From positions 1 to 58,259 of the forward strand of contig JAEYUC010000047.1 of NCBI GenBank assembly GCA_023433705.1: a DNA stretch of 58,259 bases. Reading direction: 5' to 3'. The translations under genes were made by a program, and so were the position numbers. Positions within the stretch are counted from its first letter, which is position 1. Each line of letters begins with the position of its first letter. This DNA is from Pseudomonadota bacterium. Lineage in GTDB: Bacteria > Pseudomonadota > Gammaproteobacteria > Steroidobacterales > Steroidobacteraceae. Of this stretch, positions 1-8,700 are shown in pieces. The notes below the pieces were generated by a model. It was given only the letters and a program-made list of their open reading frames with translations, was not told where the DNA came from and ran no database searches.

Positions 1-4
1 TTAG

Positions 5-709
5 TCAGCTCTTCTTCGCAGGCGCCGGCGCGGCCGCCGCGGCGGGCTTGCTTTCCTTCGCCACGAGGAAGTTGATCACCGAGATGTAGTCCTCGATGGA
101 CCGCAGGTTCTCGGAGTTGAGCATGTACTTGCCGTTCACCACGATCGTCGGAGTTCCGGTGACCTTCATCGCGAGGATCTGCGCATCGGACTGCCGGATC
201 TTCATGTCGACGCCGAACGACTTCGACGCGGCCACGAAATCCGCGGCCTTGGTGCCCGTCGTGCGCTCGTAGAACTTGGCGACCTGGTCCATGGTGGGAA
301 GTTTGGTCTTGAGCCGGCCGGTCGCCCGATCGACCACACCCAGCTCTCCGGTCTGCCAGATGGCCTTGTACATCTGCTCATGGGCGCGGTCGGCGACGCC
401 CAGCGACTGCGCCGTGATGAAGGCGCGCTGGAACAGCGGCCAGGCTTCCGCCTTGTTCCAGGACGCATGCAGATAGACGACCTGCGTGTTGGCTGGCAGC
501 GCCGACTTGATCCGCTTCATGTGCGGCTCGAAGTTGTCGCAGGCCGGGCACCCGTACGAGAACACTTCCATGACCTCGACCTTGCCCGCCGGGACGTTGG
601 TCCGCTGCGGCTGCGCCAGCACCGTGTAGTGCTTCCCGGCTTCCCAGGTGGCGGCCTGCGTTTGCGCTGCGAGGATCAGTGCTGCGAGGGCAATGAGCTT
701 GCGTGTCAT
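5..709 (-). CDS. dsbA: Periplasmic thiol:disulfide interchange protein, DsbA type
   Basis: The 234-residue product is a secreted thioredoxin-fold oxidase that introduces disulfide bonds into exported proteins. Residues 1-19 form a Sec signal (MTRK then an Ala/Leu-rich core). The redox motif C54-P-A-C57 follows FSYG, and the cis-proline loop reads GTPTIVVNG near residue 175. The helical insertion between them and the overall length fit DsbA. The ATG at 709 was chosen because the signal peptide begins there; the open frame continues upstream without signal-like sequence. Odd point: the dipeptide between the cysteines is Pro-Ala, where E. coli DsbA has Pro-His, so the redox potential may differ. 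The tail is Ala/Pro/Lys-rich and probably flexible. It is divergent from aspS, with about 147 bases between them for both promoters. The assignment to the DsbA/DsbL group is firm; which member is less certain. Confidence 0.9.
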   Translation of the reverse strand: MTRKLIALAALILAAQTQAATWEAGKHYTVLAQPQRTNVPAGKVEVMEVFSYGCPACDNFEPHMKRIKSALPANTQVVYLHASWNKAEAWPLFQRAFITAQSLGVADRAHEQMYKAIWQTGELGVVDRATGRLKTKLPTMDQVAKFYERTTGTKAADFVAASKSFGVDMKIRQSDAQILAMKVTGTPTIVVNGKYMLNSENLRSIEDYISVINFLVAKESKPAAAAAPAPAKKS

Positions 710-856
710 AGGTACCTTGGTTGGGTTGCCGGGGGTGGGGATTATTGGTGGGGCCGCAGTGTAAAGGAGCATACGGCGGCTTTCCTGAGTCCCGCCTGAA
801 CCGGTAACATCGCGGCCCTTTCTCTGCTGCCATCTCGAATTTTCAGGCGGGTTTCC

Positions 857-2632
857 ATGCGTTCCCATTACTGCGGCCAGGTCAATGAAAAGCTGGTCGG
901 TCAAGAGGTTACGGTTGCCGGCTGGGTCCATCGCCGCCGCGACCATGGCGGGGTCATTTTCGTGGACCTGCGCGACCGTGAAGGCCTCCTGCAGATCGTC
1001 ATAGACCCGGACAACAAGGCTCAGTTCGCCGAGGCCGAAAAACTGAGAAACGAGTTCGTGGTGCAGGTCCGCGGCCTGGTGCGCGAGCGCCCGGCAGGCA
1101 CGGCCAACGCCAACCTCGCCTCGGGCAAGGTCGAACTGCTGGCCCGCGAGCTGGTGACGCTGAACAAGTCCGAGCCCCTCCCGTTCCAGCTCGACGAGCA
1201 CGTGAGCGAGGAGGTCCGCCTCAAGTACCGCTACATCGATCTGCGCCGCGACGACATGTCGCGCCGCCTGCGCCTGCGCCACAAGATCACGCGGGCGATG
1301 CGCCAGTACCTGGACGACCAGGGTTTCGTCGACATCGAAACCCCGGTGCTCGGCAAGGCCACGCCGGAAGGCGCGCGCGACTATCTAGTGCCGTCGCGCA
1401 CACACGCCGGAAAGTTCTTCGCGCTGCCGCAGTCGCCGCAGATCTTCAAGCAGCTCCTGATGGTCGCGGGCTTCGACCGCTACTACCAGATCGTGAAGTG
1501 CTTTCGCGACGAGGACCTGCGCGCCGAGCGCCAGCCGGAATTCACGCAGCTCGACATCGAGACCTCGTTCCTCTCGCAGGAACAGATCATGCAGATGATG
1601 GAGGCACTGACGCGCCACATCTTCAAGGACGCGATCGATGCGGACCTCGCGGACCCGTTCCCGCGCATGAGCTTCGCGGAAGCCATGCGCCGCTACGGCT
1701 CGGACAAGCCCGACCTGCGCAACCCGCTCGAACTCGTCGACGTCGCGGATCTCGTCGCGACTTGCGACTTCAAGGTATTCGCCGCGCCGGCGAAGGACCC
1801 GAAGGGCCGCGTCGCGGCTCTGCGCGTCCCGGGCGGCGGCGCGATGCCGCGCTCGCAGATCGACGACTACACCGCGTACGTCGCGCGCTACGGCGCGAAG
1901 GGACTCGCGTACATCAAGGTCAACGAGAAGGCGAAGGGCAAGGAAGGCCTGCAGTCGCCGATCGTGAAGTTCCTGTCCGAGGAAGCCGTGAAGGGCATCC
2001 TTGAGCGCACGGGCGCGCAGGACAACGACGTGATCTTCTTCGGCGCCGACAGCGCGAAGGTGGTCAACGACGCGCTTGGTGCGCTGCGCCTCAAGGTCGG
2101 CGTGGATCAGAAACTGACTACCGAAGGCTGGAAGCCGCTCTGGGTCATCGACTTTCCGATGTTCGAGTGGGATCCGGAAGAGAAGCGCTGGGTGGCCATG
2201 CATCACCCGTTCACCTCGCCGGTGACCGACAACATCGAGGAGCTGAAGGCCGCGCCCGACAAGTCGCTCGCGAAGGCGTACGACCTCGTGTTGAACGGCA
2301 GCGAGATCGCCGGCGGCTCGGTGCGTATCTACCGCCAGGACATGCAATCGGCGGTATTCGAGTTGTTAGGCATCGACGCGGCCGAAGCGAAGCTCAAGTT
2401 CGGCTTCCTGCTCGACGCGCTCAAGTTCGGCGCGCCGCCGCACGGCGGCATCGCGTTCGGCCTCGACCGTCTCGTCATGCACATGGCCGGCACGGACAGC
2501 ATCCGCGACGTGATCGCGTTCCCGAAGACCCAGACCGCCGCGGACATCATGACCGACGCGCCGACGGAAATCGGCGAGAAGCAGTTGCGCGAGTTGCACA
2601 TTCGAGTGCGCACTCCACCGCCCACGAGCTGA
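857..2632 (+). CDS. aspS: Aspartate--tRNA ligase
   Basis: This 591-residue class II synthetase charges tRNA-Asp in the cytoplasm. An N-terminal OB-fold anticodon-binding domain occupies about residues 1-110 (VAGWVHRRRDHGG). Class II motif 2 reads FRDEDLRAERQPEFTQLDIE, and motif 3 reads GIAFGLDRLVMHMAG near residue 535. The bacterial GAD insertion lies between about 280 and 420. The length is usual for bacterial-type AspRS (about 590). The ATG at 857 gives the standard MRSHYCGQ start. Whether it also charges tRNA-Asn cannot be read here. A small hydrolase gene starts 25 bases downstream on the same strand. Confidence 0.97.
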   Translation: MRSHYCGQVNEKLVGQEVTVAGWVHRRRDHGGVIFVDLRDREGLLQIVIDPDNKAQFAEAEKLRNEFVVQVRGLVRERPAGTANANLASGKVELLARELVTLNKSEPLPFQLDEHVSEEVRLKYRYIDLRRDDMSRRLRLRHKITRAMRQYLDDQGFVDIETPVLGKATPEGARDYLVPSRTHAGKFFALPQSPQIFKQLLMVAGFDRYYQIVKCFRDEDLRAERQPEFTQLDIETSFLSQEQIMQMMEALTRHIFKDAIDADLADPFPRMSFAEAMRRYGSDKPDLRNPLELVDVADLVATCDFKVFAAPAKDPKGRVAALRVPGGGAMPRSQIDDYTAYVARYGAKGLAYIKVNEKAKGKEGLQSPIVKFLSEEAVKGILERTGAQDNDVIFFGADSAKVVNDALGALRLKVGVDQKLTTEGWKPLWVIDFPMFEWDPEEKRWVAMHHPFTSPVTDNIEELKAAPDKSLAKAYDLVLNGSEIAGGSVRIYRQDMQSAVFELLGIDAAEAKLKFGFLLDALKFGAPPHGGIAFGLDRLVMHMAGTDSIRDVIAFPKTQTAADIMTDAPTEIGEKQLRELHIRVRTPPPTS

Positions 2633-2657
2633 TCCCGGGTTTTCCGTGCCAGGCACC

Positions 2658-3320
2658 ATGAAGACTGCGGTGGTGTTCGTGCATGGACTGTTCCTCAACG
2701 GAGCGGAGTTCACGCTGCTGCGCCGCAGGCTCGAACGTACGCTCGGGTTCGAGTGCCACCGGTTCAGTTATCCGACGACCCGCGGCGCGCTGGAGCCGAC
2801 GCTCGAGCAACTCGCGCGCTTCGTGGACGGCATCGAGGCGGATCGCGTGCACTTCGTGGCGCACAGCCTCGGCGGCATCGTCCTGTGCCGCTACTTCGAA
2901 CACGAAGCGAAGCCGCGCGACGGGCGGGTGGTCATGCTGGGCACTCCGTTGTGCGGCAGCCGATCTGCGCGGGCCGTGGCGCGGCACGCGATGTTGCGCG
3001 CATTGGTCGGGCCTATCGTCGCCGCCGAACTGATCGAAGATCACCCTCCGTATCAATGGAATTGTGCCCACGAGCTCGGCGTGATCGCCGGGACGCGGCC
3101 GATGGGTCTCGGCCGATTCTTCGCGAAGTTCGAAGAGGATTCCGATGGCACCGTGGCGTTGAGCGAAACCCGATTCCCGGGATGCAAGGCGCACGTGACC
3201 TTGCCCGTGAGCCACATGGGCATGCTCATGTCACGCCAGGTCGCGCGCGAGGTGGGAGCCTTCCTGATCGATGGGCGTTTCTCCGATCGTCGAGACCAGT
3301 CCCTCACTACCCGCCGCTGA
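2658..3320 (+). CDS. Alpha/beta-fold hydrolase (lipase/esterase-like)
   Basis: The 220-residue protein has the serine-hydrolase alpha/beta fold. The oxyanion-hole motif HGLFLNG is at residues 9-15, the nucleophile elbow AHSLGG has its serine at residue 70, and a likely catalytic histidine lies in LPVSHMGML near the C-terminus. There is no signal peptide, so it is probably cytoplasmic. The frame opens at a GTG at 2646, but the ATG at 2658 starts directly on the first beta strand (MKTAVVFVHG) and is preferred. It follows aspS closely and may be cotranscribed. The substrate is unknown; the PGAP1/triacylglycerol-lipase-like group is the nearest resemblance I see. Confidence 0.75.
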   Translation: MKTAVVFVHGLFLNGAEFTLLRRRLERTLGFECHRFSYPTTRGALEPTLEQLARFVDGIEADRVHFVAHSLGGIVLCRYFEHEAKPRDGRVVMLGTPLCGSRSARAVARHAMLRALVGPIVAAELIEDHPPYQWNCAHELGVIAGTRPMGLGRFFAKFEEDSDGTVALSETRFPGCKAHVTLPVSHMGMLMSRQVAREVGAFLIDGRFSDRRDQSLTTRR

Positions 3321-3542
3321 TCCCACCGTCGCACGTCCCGTCTTGAAGCAGCGCCCCTCGCGGCGCACCGCGGCGGAGCAATGCGCCTTGGACTCCCGAC
3401 GATGAATTGATGCGCCCCTCGCGGCCGTGCAACAATCGATCGACGTTCAGATTCGGCAAGGCTTACACGCTCAAACAATAAAGCCGCGCCGGCGCTCCGT
3501 TGATGGTCTGCCCCGATCACGATGTGCCAAGAGGAGAACGCG

Positions 3543-4616
3543 ATGAAGCGAAGATCTTTCCTTAAGAACGCGGCACTGGCCACGGCCGCGACTTCCACTG
3601 CGGTACTCACCGGCTGTTCCAAGAAAGAAGGTGTCGACGCCCCCAACGTGTCGACCGCCAAGAAGACCGCCATCAAGTGGCGACTTCAGACCTACGCGGG
3701 ACCCGCGCTGGCGGAACACGTCATCAAGCCATCCATCGACGCCTTCAACAAGGCGGCCAACGGCGAGATGGTCATCGAGCTGTATTACGCCGACCAGCTC
3801 GTCCCGACGGGCGAGCTCTTCCGCGCGATGCAGCAGGGCACCATCGACGCCGTGCAGAGCGACGACGACTCGATGTCCGCACCGACCGACGTGCGTGTGT
3901 TCGGCGGATACTTTCCGTTCGCCACGCGCTTCAGCCTCGACGTCCCCGCGCTGTTCCACAAGTGGGGACTCAACGAGATCTGGGCCGAGGCGTACGGTGA
4001 GGTCGAGAATGTCACCTGGCTGAGCGCGGGCGCCTGGGATCCGTGTCACTTCAACACCGTCAAGCCGATCAACAAACTCTCGGACCTGAAGGGACTGCGC
4101 ATCTTCACGTTCCCGACGGCGGGCAAGTTCCTGACGCGCTTCGGTGTCGTGCCGGTCACGCTGCCGTGGGGCGACGTGCAGGTCGCGATCCAGACGGGCG
4201 AGCTCGACGGCCTGGCCTGGTCCGGCATCACCGAGGACTACACGGTGGGCTGGGCGGACGTGACGCCGTATTTCCTCACCAACAACATCTCGGGCGCGTG
4301 GATCGGTTCGTATTTCGCGAACACCAAGTCCTGGGAGAAGGTGCCGGAGCACCTGAAGACGTTGTTCAAGATCTGCATGGACAGCTCTCACTACTATCGC
4401 CAGCACTGGTACTGGGCCGGCGAGGCGGACCTGCGCGTCAATGGTCCGAAGATGAAGCTCACTACGATTCCGGCCGCGGAATGGTCCACGGTCGAGGCCG
4501 AAGCGCACAAGTTCTGGGACGAGATCGCCGCCACAAGCCCGCGCTGCGCGAAGGTGGTCCAGATCTTCAAGGACTACAACGCCCTCATGTCCAAGGCGGG
4601 TCCGCCGTATCGATAG
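3543..4616 (+). CDS. dctP: TRAP transporter solute-binding protein, DctP family
   Basis: The 357-residue extracytoplasmic receptor of a TRAP uptake system captures an organic acid and delivers it to the membrane permeases. The start has a twin-arginine signal (R3-R4-S-F-L-K) running into a lipobox LTG-C25, so it is probably a Tat-exported lipoprotein. The body shows DctP-family features: DQLVPTGELFRAMQQG, LRIFTFPTAGKFL and DGLAWSG. Tat-type DctP proteins include the lactate and keto-acid-binding group (TakP-like), so a monocarboxylate is plausible but unproven. The ATG at 3543 is set by an AGGAG at 3532-3536; the frame opens further upstream without signal features. It leads a dctP-dctQ-dctM operon. 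Confidence 0.88.
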   Translation: MKRRSFLKNAALATAATSTAVLTGCSKKEGVDAPNVSTAKKTAIKWRLQTYAGPALAEHVIKPSIDAFNKAANGEMVIELYYADQLVPTGELFRAMQQGTIDAVQSDDDSMSAPTDVRVFGGYFPFATRFSLDVPALFHKWGLNEIWAEAYGEVENVTWLSAGAWDPCHFNTVKPINKLSDLKGLRIFTFPTAGKFLTRFGVVPVTLPWGDVQVAIQTGELDGLAWSGITEDYTVGWADVTPYFLTNNISGAWIGSYFANTKSWEKVPEHLKTLFKICMDSSHYYRQHWYWAGEADLRVNGPKMKLTTIPAAEWSTVEAEAHKFWDEIAATSPRCAKVVQIFKDYNALMSKAGPPYR

Positions 4617-4687
4617 GCTCGAGCGAATGTCGCGGCGGACGGGAGCAGCGCCTCCGGCCGCCGCGGACCTCGCGTGAGTAAACGACA

Positions 4688-5215
4688 GTGACCACCGCCA
4701 CCATGCCCAAGGCCGTGAGGCTCTACGTGCGATACGTGGATGCCGTCAACCGCGTGCTGGGTTCCATCGTCATGTACCTGGCGCTCGTGATCCTGGCCGT
4801 GCTGATTTTCGGTTCGTTGACCCGCTACGTGTTCAACGTGCCGTTCGTGTGGATCATCGAGATGTCGCAGTTCCTGATGGCCGCCTATTACATCCTCGGC
4901 GGCGGCTATTCCATGCAGCTCGATGCGCACGTGCGCATGGACGTGTTGTACGAGCGCTGGAAGCCGCGCACCCGTGCGTACGTCGATTCGATAACGGTCT
5001 TCTTCCTGATCTTCTACCTGGCTTTCATGATCTACGGCGGCGCCTCCAGCGCCGCCTACTCCCTCAAGTACAACCAGACTAACTATTCGGCCTGGGCGCC
5101 GCCGATGGCGCCCATCAAGATCATCATGGTCGTGGGCTTCGTGCTGATGCTGTTGCAGGCGATCTCGATCCTGTTCAAGGACATCGCGAAGGCCACCGAA
5201 AGGCAGATCGAATGA
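4688..5215 (+). CDS. dctQ: TRAP transporter small permease subunit
   Basis: This 175-residue membrane protein is the DctQ-like small subunit of the TRAP system. Four hydrophobic segments lie near residues 25-46, 58-78, 97-117 and 140-160. LDAHVRMDVLYERW between segments 2 and 3 is the conserved loop of the family. The reading frame starts with GTG at 4688; an ATG at 4703 is an alternative start losing five residues. Its stop overlaps the dctM start in an ATGA, which indicates translational coupling. Confidence 0.87.
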   Translation: MTTATMPKAVRLYVRYVDAVNRVLGSIVMYLALVILAVLIFGSLTRYVFNVPFVWIIEMSQFLMAAYYILGGGYSMQLDAHVRMDVLYERWKPRTRAYVDSITVFFLIFYLAFMIYGGASSAAYSLKYNQTNYSAWAPPMAPIKIIMVVGFVLMLLQAISILFKDIAKATERQIE

Positions 5216-6540
5216 GCTACGAGCTGATCGCCCTCCTGATGTTCTCCACGTTCATGCTGCTGCTCATCACCGGGCAGCGGGTGTTCGGCGCCATCGGGTT
5301 CGTGGCCACGATCTTCGCGCTGAGCCTGTGGGGCGAGGGCGCCGTCGAGATGCCGTTCGCCTCGACGATCACGCTGCTCAACTGGTACCCGATGCTGACG
5401 CTGCCCATGTTCGTCTACATGGGCTACATGCTCTCCGAGTCGGGCATCGCGACCGACCTGTACCGCATGTTCCATGTGTGGTCGGGTCCGATGCGCGGCG
5501 GGCTCGCCGTCGGCACGGTGCTGCTCATGGTGGCGATCTCGGCGATGAACGGACTGTCCGTCGCGGGCATGGCCATCGGCGCGACCATCGCGTTGCCGGA
5601 GCTGCTGCGCCGCGGCTACGACAAGATCATGGTGACCGGCGTCATCCAGGCCGGTAGTTCGCTCGGCATCATGATCCCGCCGAGCGTCGTGCTGGTGCTC
5701 TACGGAATGATCGCGCGCCAGCCCGTCGGGCAGCTGTGGCTGGCCGGCGTCGGTCCCGGGCTGCTGCTCGCCGCGCTGTTCATCATCTACATCCTGGTCC
5801 GCTGCCACCTGCAGCCGAGCCTCGGCCCGCCGCTTCCGGCCGAAGAGCGCCAGCAGATCAGCCTGGGCGAAAAAATCCGGCTGCTGCAGGCGGGCATCCT
5901 GCCGCTGCTGATCATCTTCTCGATGACCGGTCTGTTCGTGATGGGCGTCACCAGCATGGTGGAGTCGTCCGCGGTCGGCGCGCTCGCCGCCACGCTCGTG
6001 GCGCTGTTCAAGCGCCGACTGACGTTCAAGGTGATGCACGAAGTGCTGCGCAAGAGCCTGTCGGTGAGCTGCATGTTCATGTGGATCATCCTCGCGGCCC
6101 TCGCGTTTGGCGCCGTGTTCGATGGACTCGGCGCGGTCAGGGCGATCGAAGTGCTGTTCCTCGAGCAATGGGGCCTGGAGCCCTGGCACGTGCTGGTGCT
6201 GATGCAGCTCACCTACATCGTGATGGGCACGTTCCTCGACGACACGGCGATGCTGATCATCGTCGCGCCGCTGTTCATACCGCTGGTGATCGAGCTCGGA
6301 TTCAATCCGATCTGGTACGGCGTGCTCTACGTCATCACCTGCCAGATCGCGTACATCACGCCGCCGTTCGGCTACAACCTTTTCCTGATGCGCGCGATGG
6401 CGCCGAAGGACGTGACGCTGATCGACATTTACAAGTCGATCGTGCCGTTCGTGATCATCATGGTGGTCGGGCTCGCGCTCGTGGCCGCGTTCCCGCAGAT
6501 CGCGCTGTGGCTGCCGAACTACGTTTACGGCGCGAAGTGA
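5212..6540 (+). CDS. dctM: TRAP transporter large permease subunit
   Basis: The 442-residue integral membrane protein is the DctM-type transport subunit, moving the substrate with sodium or proton symport. It has about twelve hydrophobic segments. Family signatures include SGIATDLYRMF, a GLSVAGMAIGATIALP stretch, the re-entrant SSLGIMIPPSV hairpin, and GTFLDDTAMLIIVAPLFIP near residue 345. The length fits (about 430). The ATG overlaps the stop of dctQ by four bases. A GC-rich hairpin follows at 6551. Confidence 0.92.
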   Translation: MSYELIALLMFSTFMLLLITGQRVFGAIGFVATIFALSLWGEGAVEMPFASTITLLNWYPMLTLPMFVYMGYMLSESGIATDLYRMFHVWSGPMRGGLAVGTVLLMVAISAMNGLSVAGMAIGATIALPELLRRGYDKIMVTGVIQAGSSLGIMIPPSVVLVLYGMIARQPVGQLWLAGVGPGLLLAALFIIYILVRCHLQPSLGPPLPAEERQQISLGEKIRLLQAGILPLLIIFSMTGLFVMGVTSMVESSAVGALAATLVALFKRRLTFKVMHEVLRKSLSVSCMFMWIILAALAFGAVFDGLGAVRAIEVLFLEQWGLEPWHVLVLMQLTYIVMGTFLDDTAMLIIVAPLFIPLVIELGFNPIWYGVLYVITCQIAYITPPFGYNLFLMRAMAPKDVTLIDIYKSIVPFVIIMVVGLALVAAFPQIALWLPNYVYGAK

Positions 6541-6550
6541 CGCCTGCGAT

Positions 6551-6568
6551 CCCGGGCAGTCGCCCGGG
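6551..6568. terminator. Hairpin between convergent dctM and the adhesin gene
   Basis: A perfect 7-bp stem CCCGGGC/GCCCGGG with an AGTC loop lies between two convergent genes. There is no clear T-run on either side, so function as a bidirectional terminator is inferred from position. Confidence 0.5.
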
Positions 6569-6602
6569 CATGATCAGAACTCGGGCCTGGCGGACTCGCG
6601 AA

Positions 6603-8444
6603 TCAGAACTCGAAGCCGACCGCCACGCGCGCGGCATTTCGTCCGCCGTGGACCTTCGCCACGCCGCCCGAGAGCTGGAAGTCGTCGCTGAACGCGTGCG
6701 CGACCGCGAGACCGACCGCGACCTGCCCGTCGTGATAACCCGTGCCGAGACCGAAGGCTGTCTTGCCGGCCTCGGACGGTGAGACCGACGGCATGGCCAG
6801 GGTGGCCGCGATGCCGCGCGCCGCGTATTCGCGGACGCTCTGCACCTGCAGGTTGGTGTACGAAATCGCCGAATCGAAACGCTGGTCCGTGTAGCTCTGC
6901 GCGGCGCCGATGTTGGTGCTGACGGCGTTGAGCGCGGCGTTGAGCTGCGTCAGGTTCACCGCGTCAGTCCCCTGAGTCGCGGCGGCGACATGCGTCACGC
7001 GCCGTTCGTTGCCGGCACTACCGACCGACACCGTGTTCGCCGCGCTCGTCGTCGAGCCGTTGCCGATCGCGACCGAGTTCTCGTGCGCGGCCTGCGAGTT
7101 GCCGCCGATCGCCACGGAGTGGTTGGCCGAGGCGACGGCGTGATCGCCGACCGCGACGGTATTCGTGCCGAGCGCCTGCGTGCCGGTGCCCAGGGCCACG
7201 GAAGATTGGGCGGCCGTGCCCGGAAGCTCCGGCGACTGCGCGCGTGCGTTCGTGCCGATGGCCACCGAGTTGGATTGCGCGGCCGTCGCGCCGTGGCCCA
7301 TGGCGATCGTGCCGGCGCTCTGCGCGTTCGAGTTGGTGCCGAGCGCGATTGCATTGTGCGCGCCCGCGCCGACGTTGGCGTTGGTACCGGCCGCAAGCGC
7401 GTCGTTCGCGCCGGTCGCGCCGCAGGTCACGTTGGCGCCGTCGATGCGGCACAGGCCGCTTTGCACGAGCTGCGTGAACACCGCCTGCAATTGCGCGAAG
7501 TTCACCGCCTGGTCGGACTGCGTCGCCGCGGTGACGCCACCGATCGTGCCGGCGTTCTGGATTCCACCGTTGTTGGCGTTGATGCCCGAGAAACTCGCGT
7601 GGGTCGTGCCACCGGTGACGAGTGCGTTGGCGTGAGCCTGCGCATTCGACTGCGCGGCTGAAGCTGCCGTATTGGCGGCGTTGGCGGCGAAGGTCTGCGC
7701 CGCGTTCTGCGCGTTGCTGGCCGCGTTCGACGCGAAGGCTTCGGCGGCGGATTGCGCGTTGTTCGCGAAGGACTGCGCCGCGTTCTGGGCGTTGTTGGCC
7801 GCGGTTGCCGCGAACGCTTCGGCTGCCGACTGCGCGTCATTGGCTGCGTTGGTCGCGAAAGTTTCGGCCGCGGTCTGTGCATTGTCGGCCGCGTTCGTCG
7901 CGAAAGCTTCGGCGGCCGACTGCGCATTGCTGGCGGCGTTGGTCGCGAACGTCTGAGCGGCGTCCAGCGTGTTGGCTGCGGCCGTATCCACGTACCGCCG
8001 GTTCGCGGCGTCCGTGTCGGCGGTCGGGTCGCCGACGTTCACGATGCGGCGCGTGAAACCCGCCGCGCCGACGCTCACGGTGTTCGCTTCGTGCGCGATC
8101 GAGTGGGCGCCGAGCGCCACAGAGTTGACGCCAGTGGCGGTGGCGTGCGCGCCGAGCGCGGTGGTGCTGGCGGACGCGGTCGTCGCCTGGTAGCCCACCG
8201 AAGTCGAAAACAGACCGGCTGTGGCCGACTGGAGGCCGAGGGCGGTGTTTCCGCTGCCGAGCATGACCGTTTCGCGACCGATGCTCGTATTGCCCACGCC
8301 GGTGTTGATTCCACCCGTACCGCATATGACGGTGTCGGCGGAGACGTCCTCCGTACATTCGACCGTCTGTGCCGACGCGAACTGGCACGAGATGCCGAGC
8401 ACGCCCAACGTGAGGATCGCGGCGCGGATTTTACGAAATGTCAT
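6603..8444 (-). CDS. Trimeric autotransporter adhesin (YadA/Hia type, type Vc secretion)
   Basis: The 613-residue product would form a homotrimeric surface fibre that inserts itself into the outer membrane. A signal peptide (residues 1-27, ending FASA) is followed by a first YadA-type head of repeats such as NTALGLQS and NSVALGAHS (about 45-130) and a neck/HIM motif with NTVSVG and RRIVNVGD (about 130-158). A regular Ala/Asn/Gln-rich stalk spans 163-263. A second head (about 360-480) has AIALGTNS and SVAIGNGS repeats, followed by a second neck with NTVSVGSAG and DAVNLTQL. The last 75 residues are the YadA anchor of four beta strands ending in Phe. The ATG at 8444 has GAAGGA upstream. It probably mediates adhesion or autoaggregation; the ligand is unknown. 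Confidence 0.93.
   Translation of the reverse strand: MTFRKIRAAILTLGVLGISCQFASAQTVECTEDVSADTVICGTGGINTGVGNTSIGRETVMLGSGNTALGLQSATAGLFSTSVGYQATTASASTTALGAHATATGVNSVALGAHSIAHEANTVSVGAAGFTRRIVNVGDPTADTDAANRRYVDTAAANTLDAAQTFATNAASNAQSAAEAFATNAADNAQTAAETFATNAANDAQSAAEAFAATAANNAQNAAQSFANNAQSAAEAFASNAASNAQNAAQTFAANAANTAASAAQSNAQAHANALVTGGTTHASFSGINANNGGIQNAGTIGGVTAATQSDQAVNFAQLQAVFTQLVQSGLCRIDGANVTCGATGANDALAAGTNANVGAGAHNAIALGTNSNAQSAGTIAMGHGATAAQSNSVAIGTNARAQSPELPGTAAQSSVALGTGTQALGTNTVAVGDHAVASANHSVAIGGNSQAAHENSVAIGNGSTTSAANTVSVGSAGNERRVTHVAAATQGTDAVNLTQLNAALNAVSTNIGAAQSYTDQRFDSAISYTNLQVQSVREYAARGIAATLAMPSVSPSEAGKTAFGLGTGYHDGQVAVGLAVAHAFSDDFQLSGGVAKVHGGRNAARVAVGFEF
7656..7958 (-). repeat. Pentadecad stalk repeats with one hendecad in the adhesin gene
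   Basis: Codons 163-263 encode seven tandem units. Six are 15 residues on the pattern A-(Q/E)-x-F-A-x-x-A-A-x-x-A-x-x-A. The fifth is 11 residues (AQSFANNAQSA, positions 7746-7778). The order is four 15-mers, one 11-mer, two 15-mers. Fifteen residues over four turns and eleven over three both suit a right-handed three-stranded coiled coil, as known for YadA stalks. Confidence 0.85.
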
Positions 8445-8645
8445 GGAGCATCCTTCATCGTTCCCGACGCTCCGGATTGTTCTGGAGTGTGAAGCGTCGA
8501 GAGGATGCTCGGGCATCGACATGGCGCGCGCGAGGGAGGTCCGGGCAGGAAACTTCGCAAACGCGCGCCACGTCACATTCGAGTTTCGACGCCTCGGTGT
8601 CGCTTTGCCAGGGCGAAGGCGAGCATGCGCCGGTCAGGATCGCAC

Positions 8646-8670
8646 GAGGGCCTTGACGACCAAGGCCCTC
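8646..8670. terminator. Hairpin downstream of the NHL-repeat gene
   Basis: A perfect 10-bp stem GAGGGCCTTG/CAAGGCCCTC with a 5-base loop lies 31 bases past the stop of the minus-strand NHL gene. There is no T-run, so terminator function is inferred from position. The rest of the 256-base gap between the two minus-strand genes shows no ORF with coding character. Confidence 0.5.
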
Positions 8671-8700
8671 TGCGGCCGCGTGCGCTGCTAGTTAGGGGGC

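Noticed and set aside
710..1282. Extended dsbA frame reaching into aspS on the opposite strand
   Set aside because: The signal peptide begins at 709, and the extension is antisense to aspS.
7656..7958. CRISPR-like array in the adhesin gene
   Set aside because: The repeats are codon-periodic units without unique spacers of constant length and encode a coiled coil.
7622..8492. Plus-strand frames antisense to the adhesin stalk
   Set aside because: They are created by the repeat periodicity and GC bias of the stalk codons.
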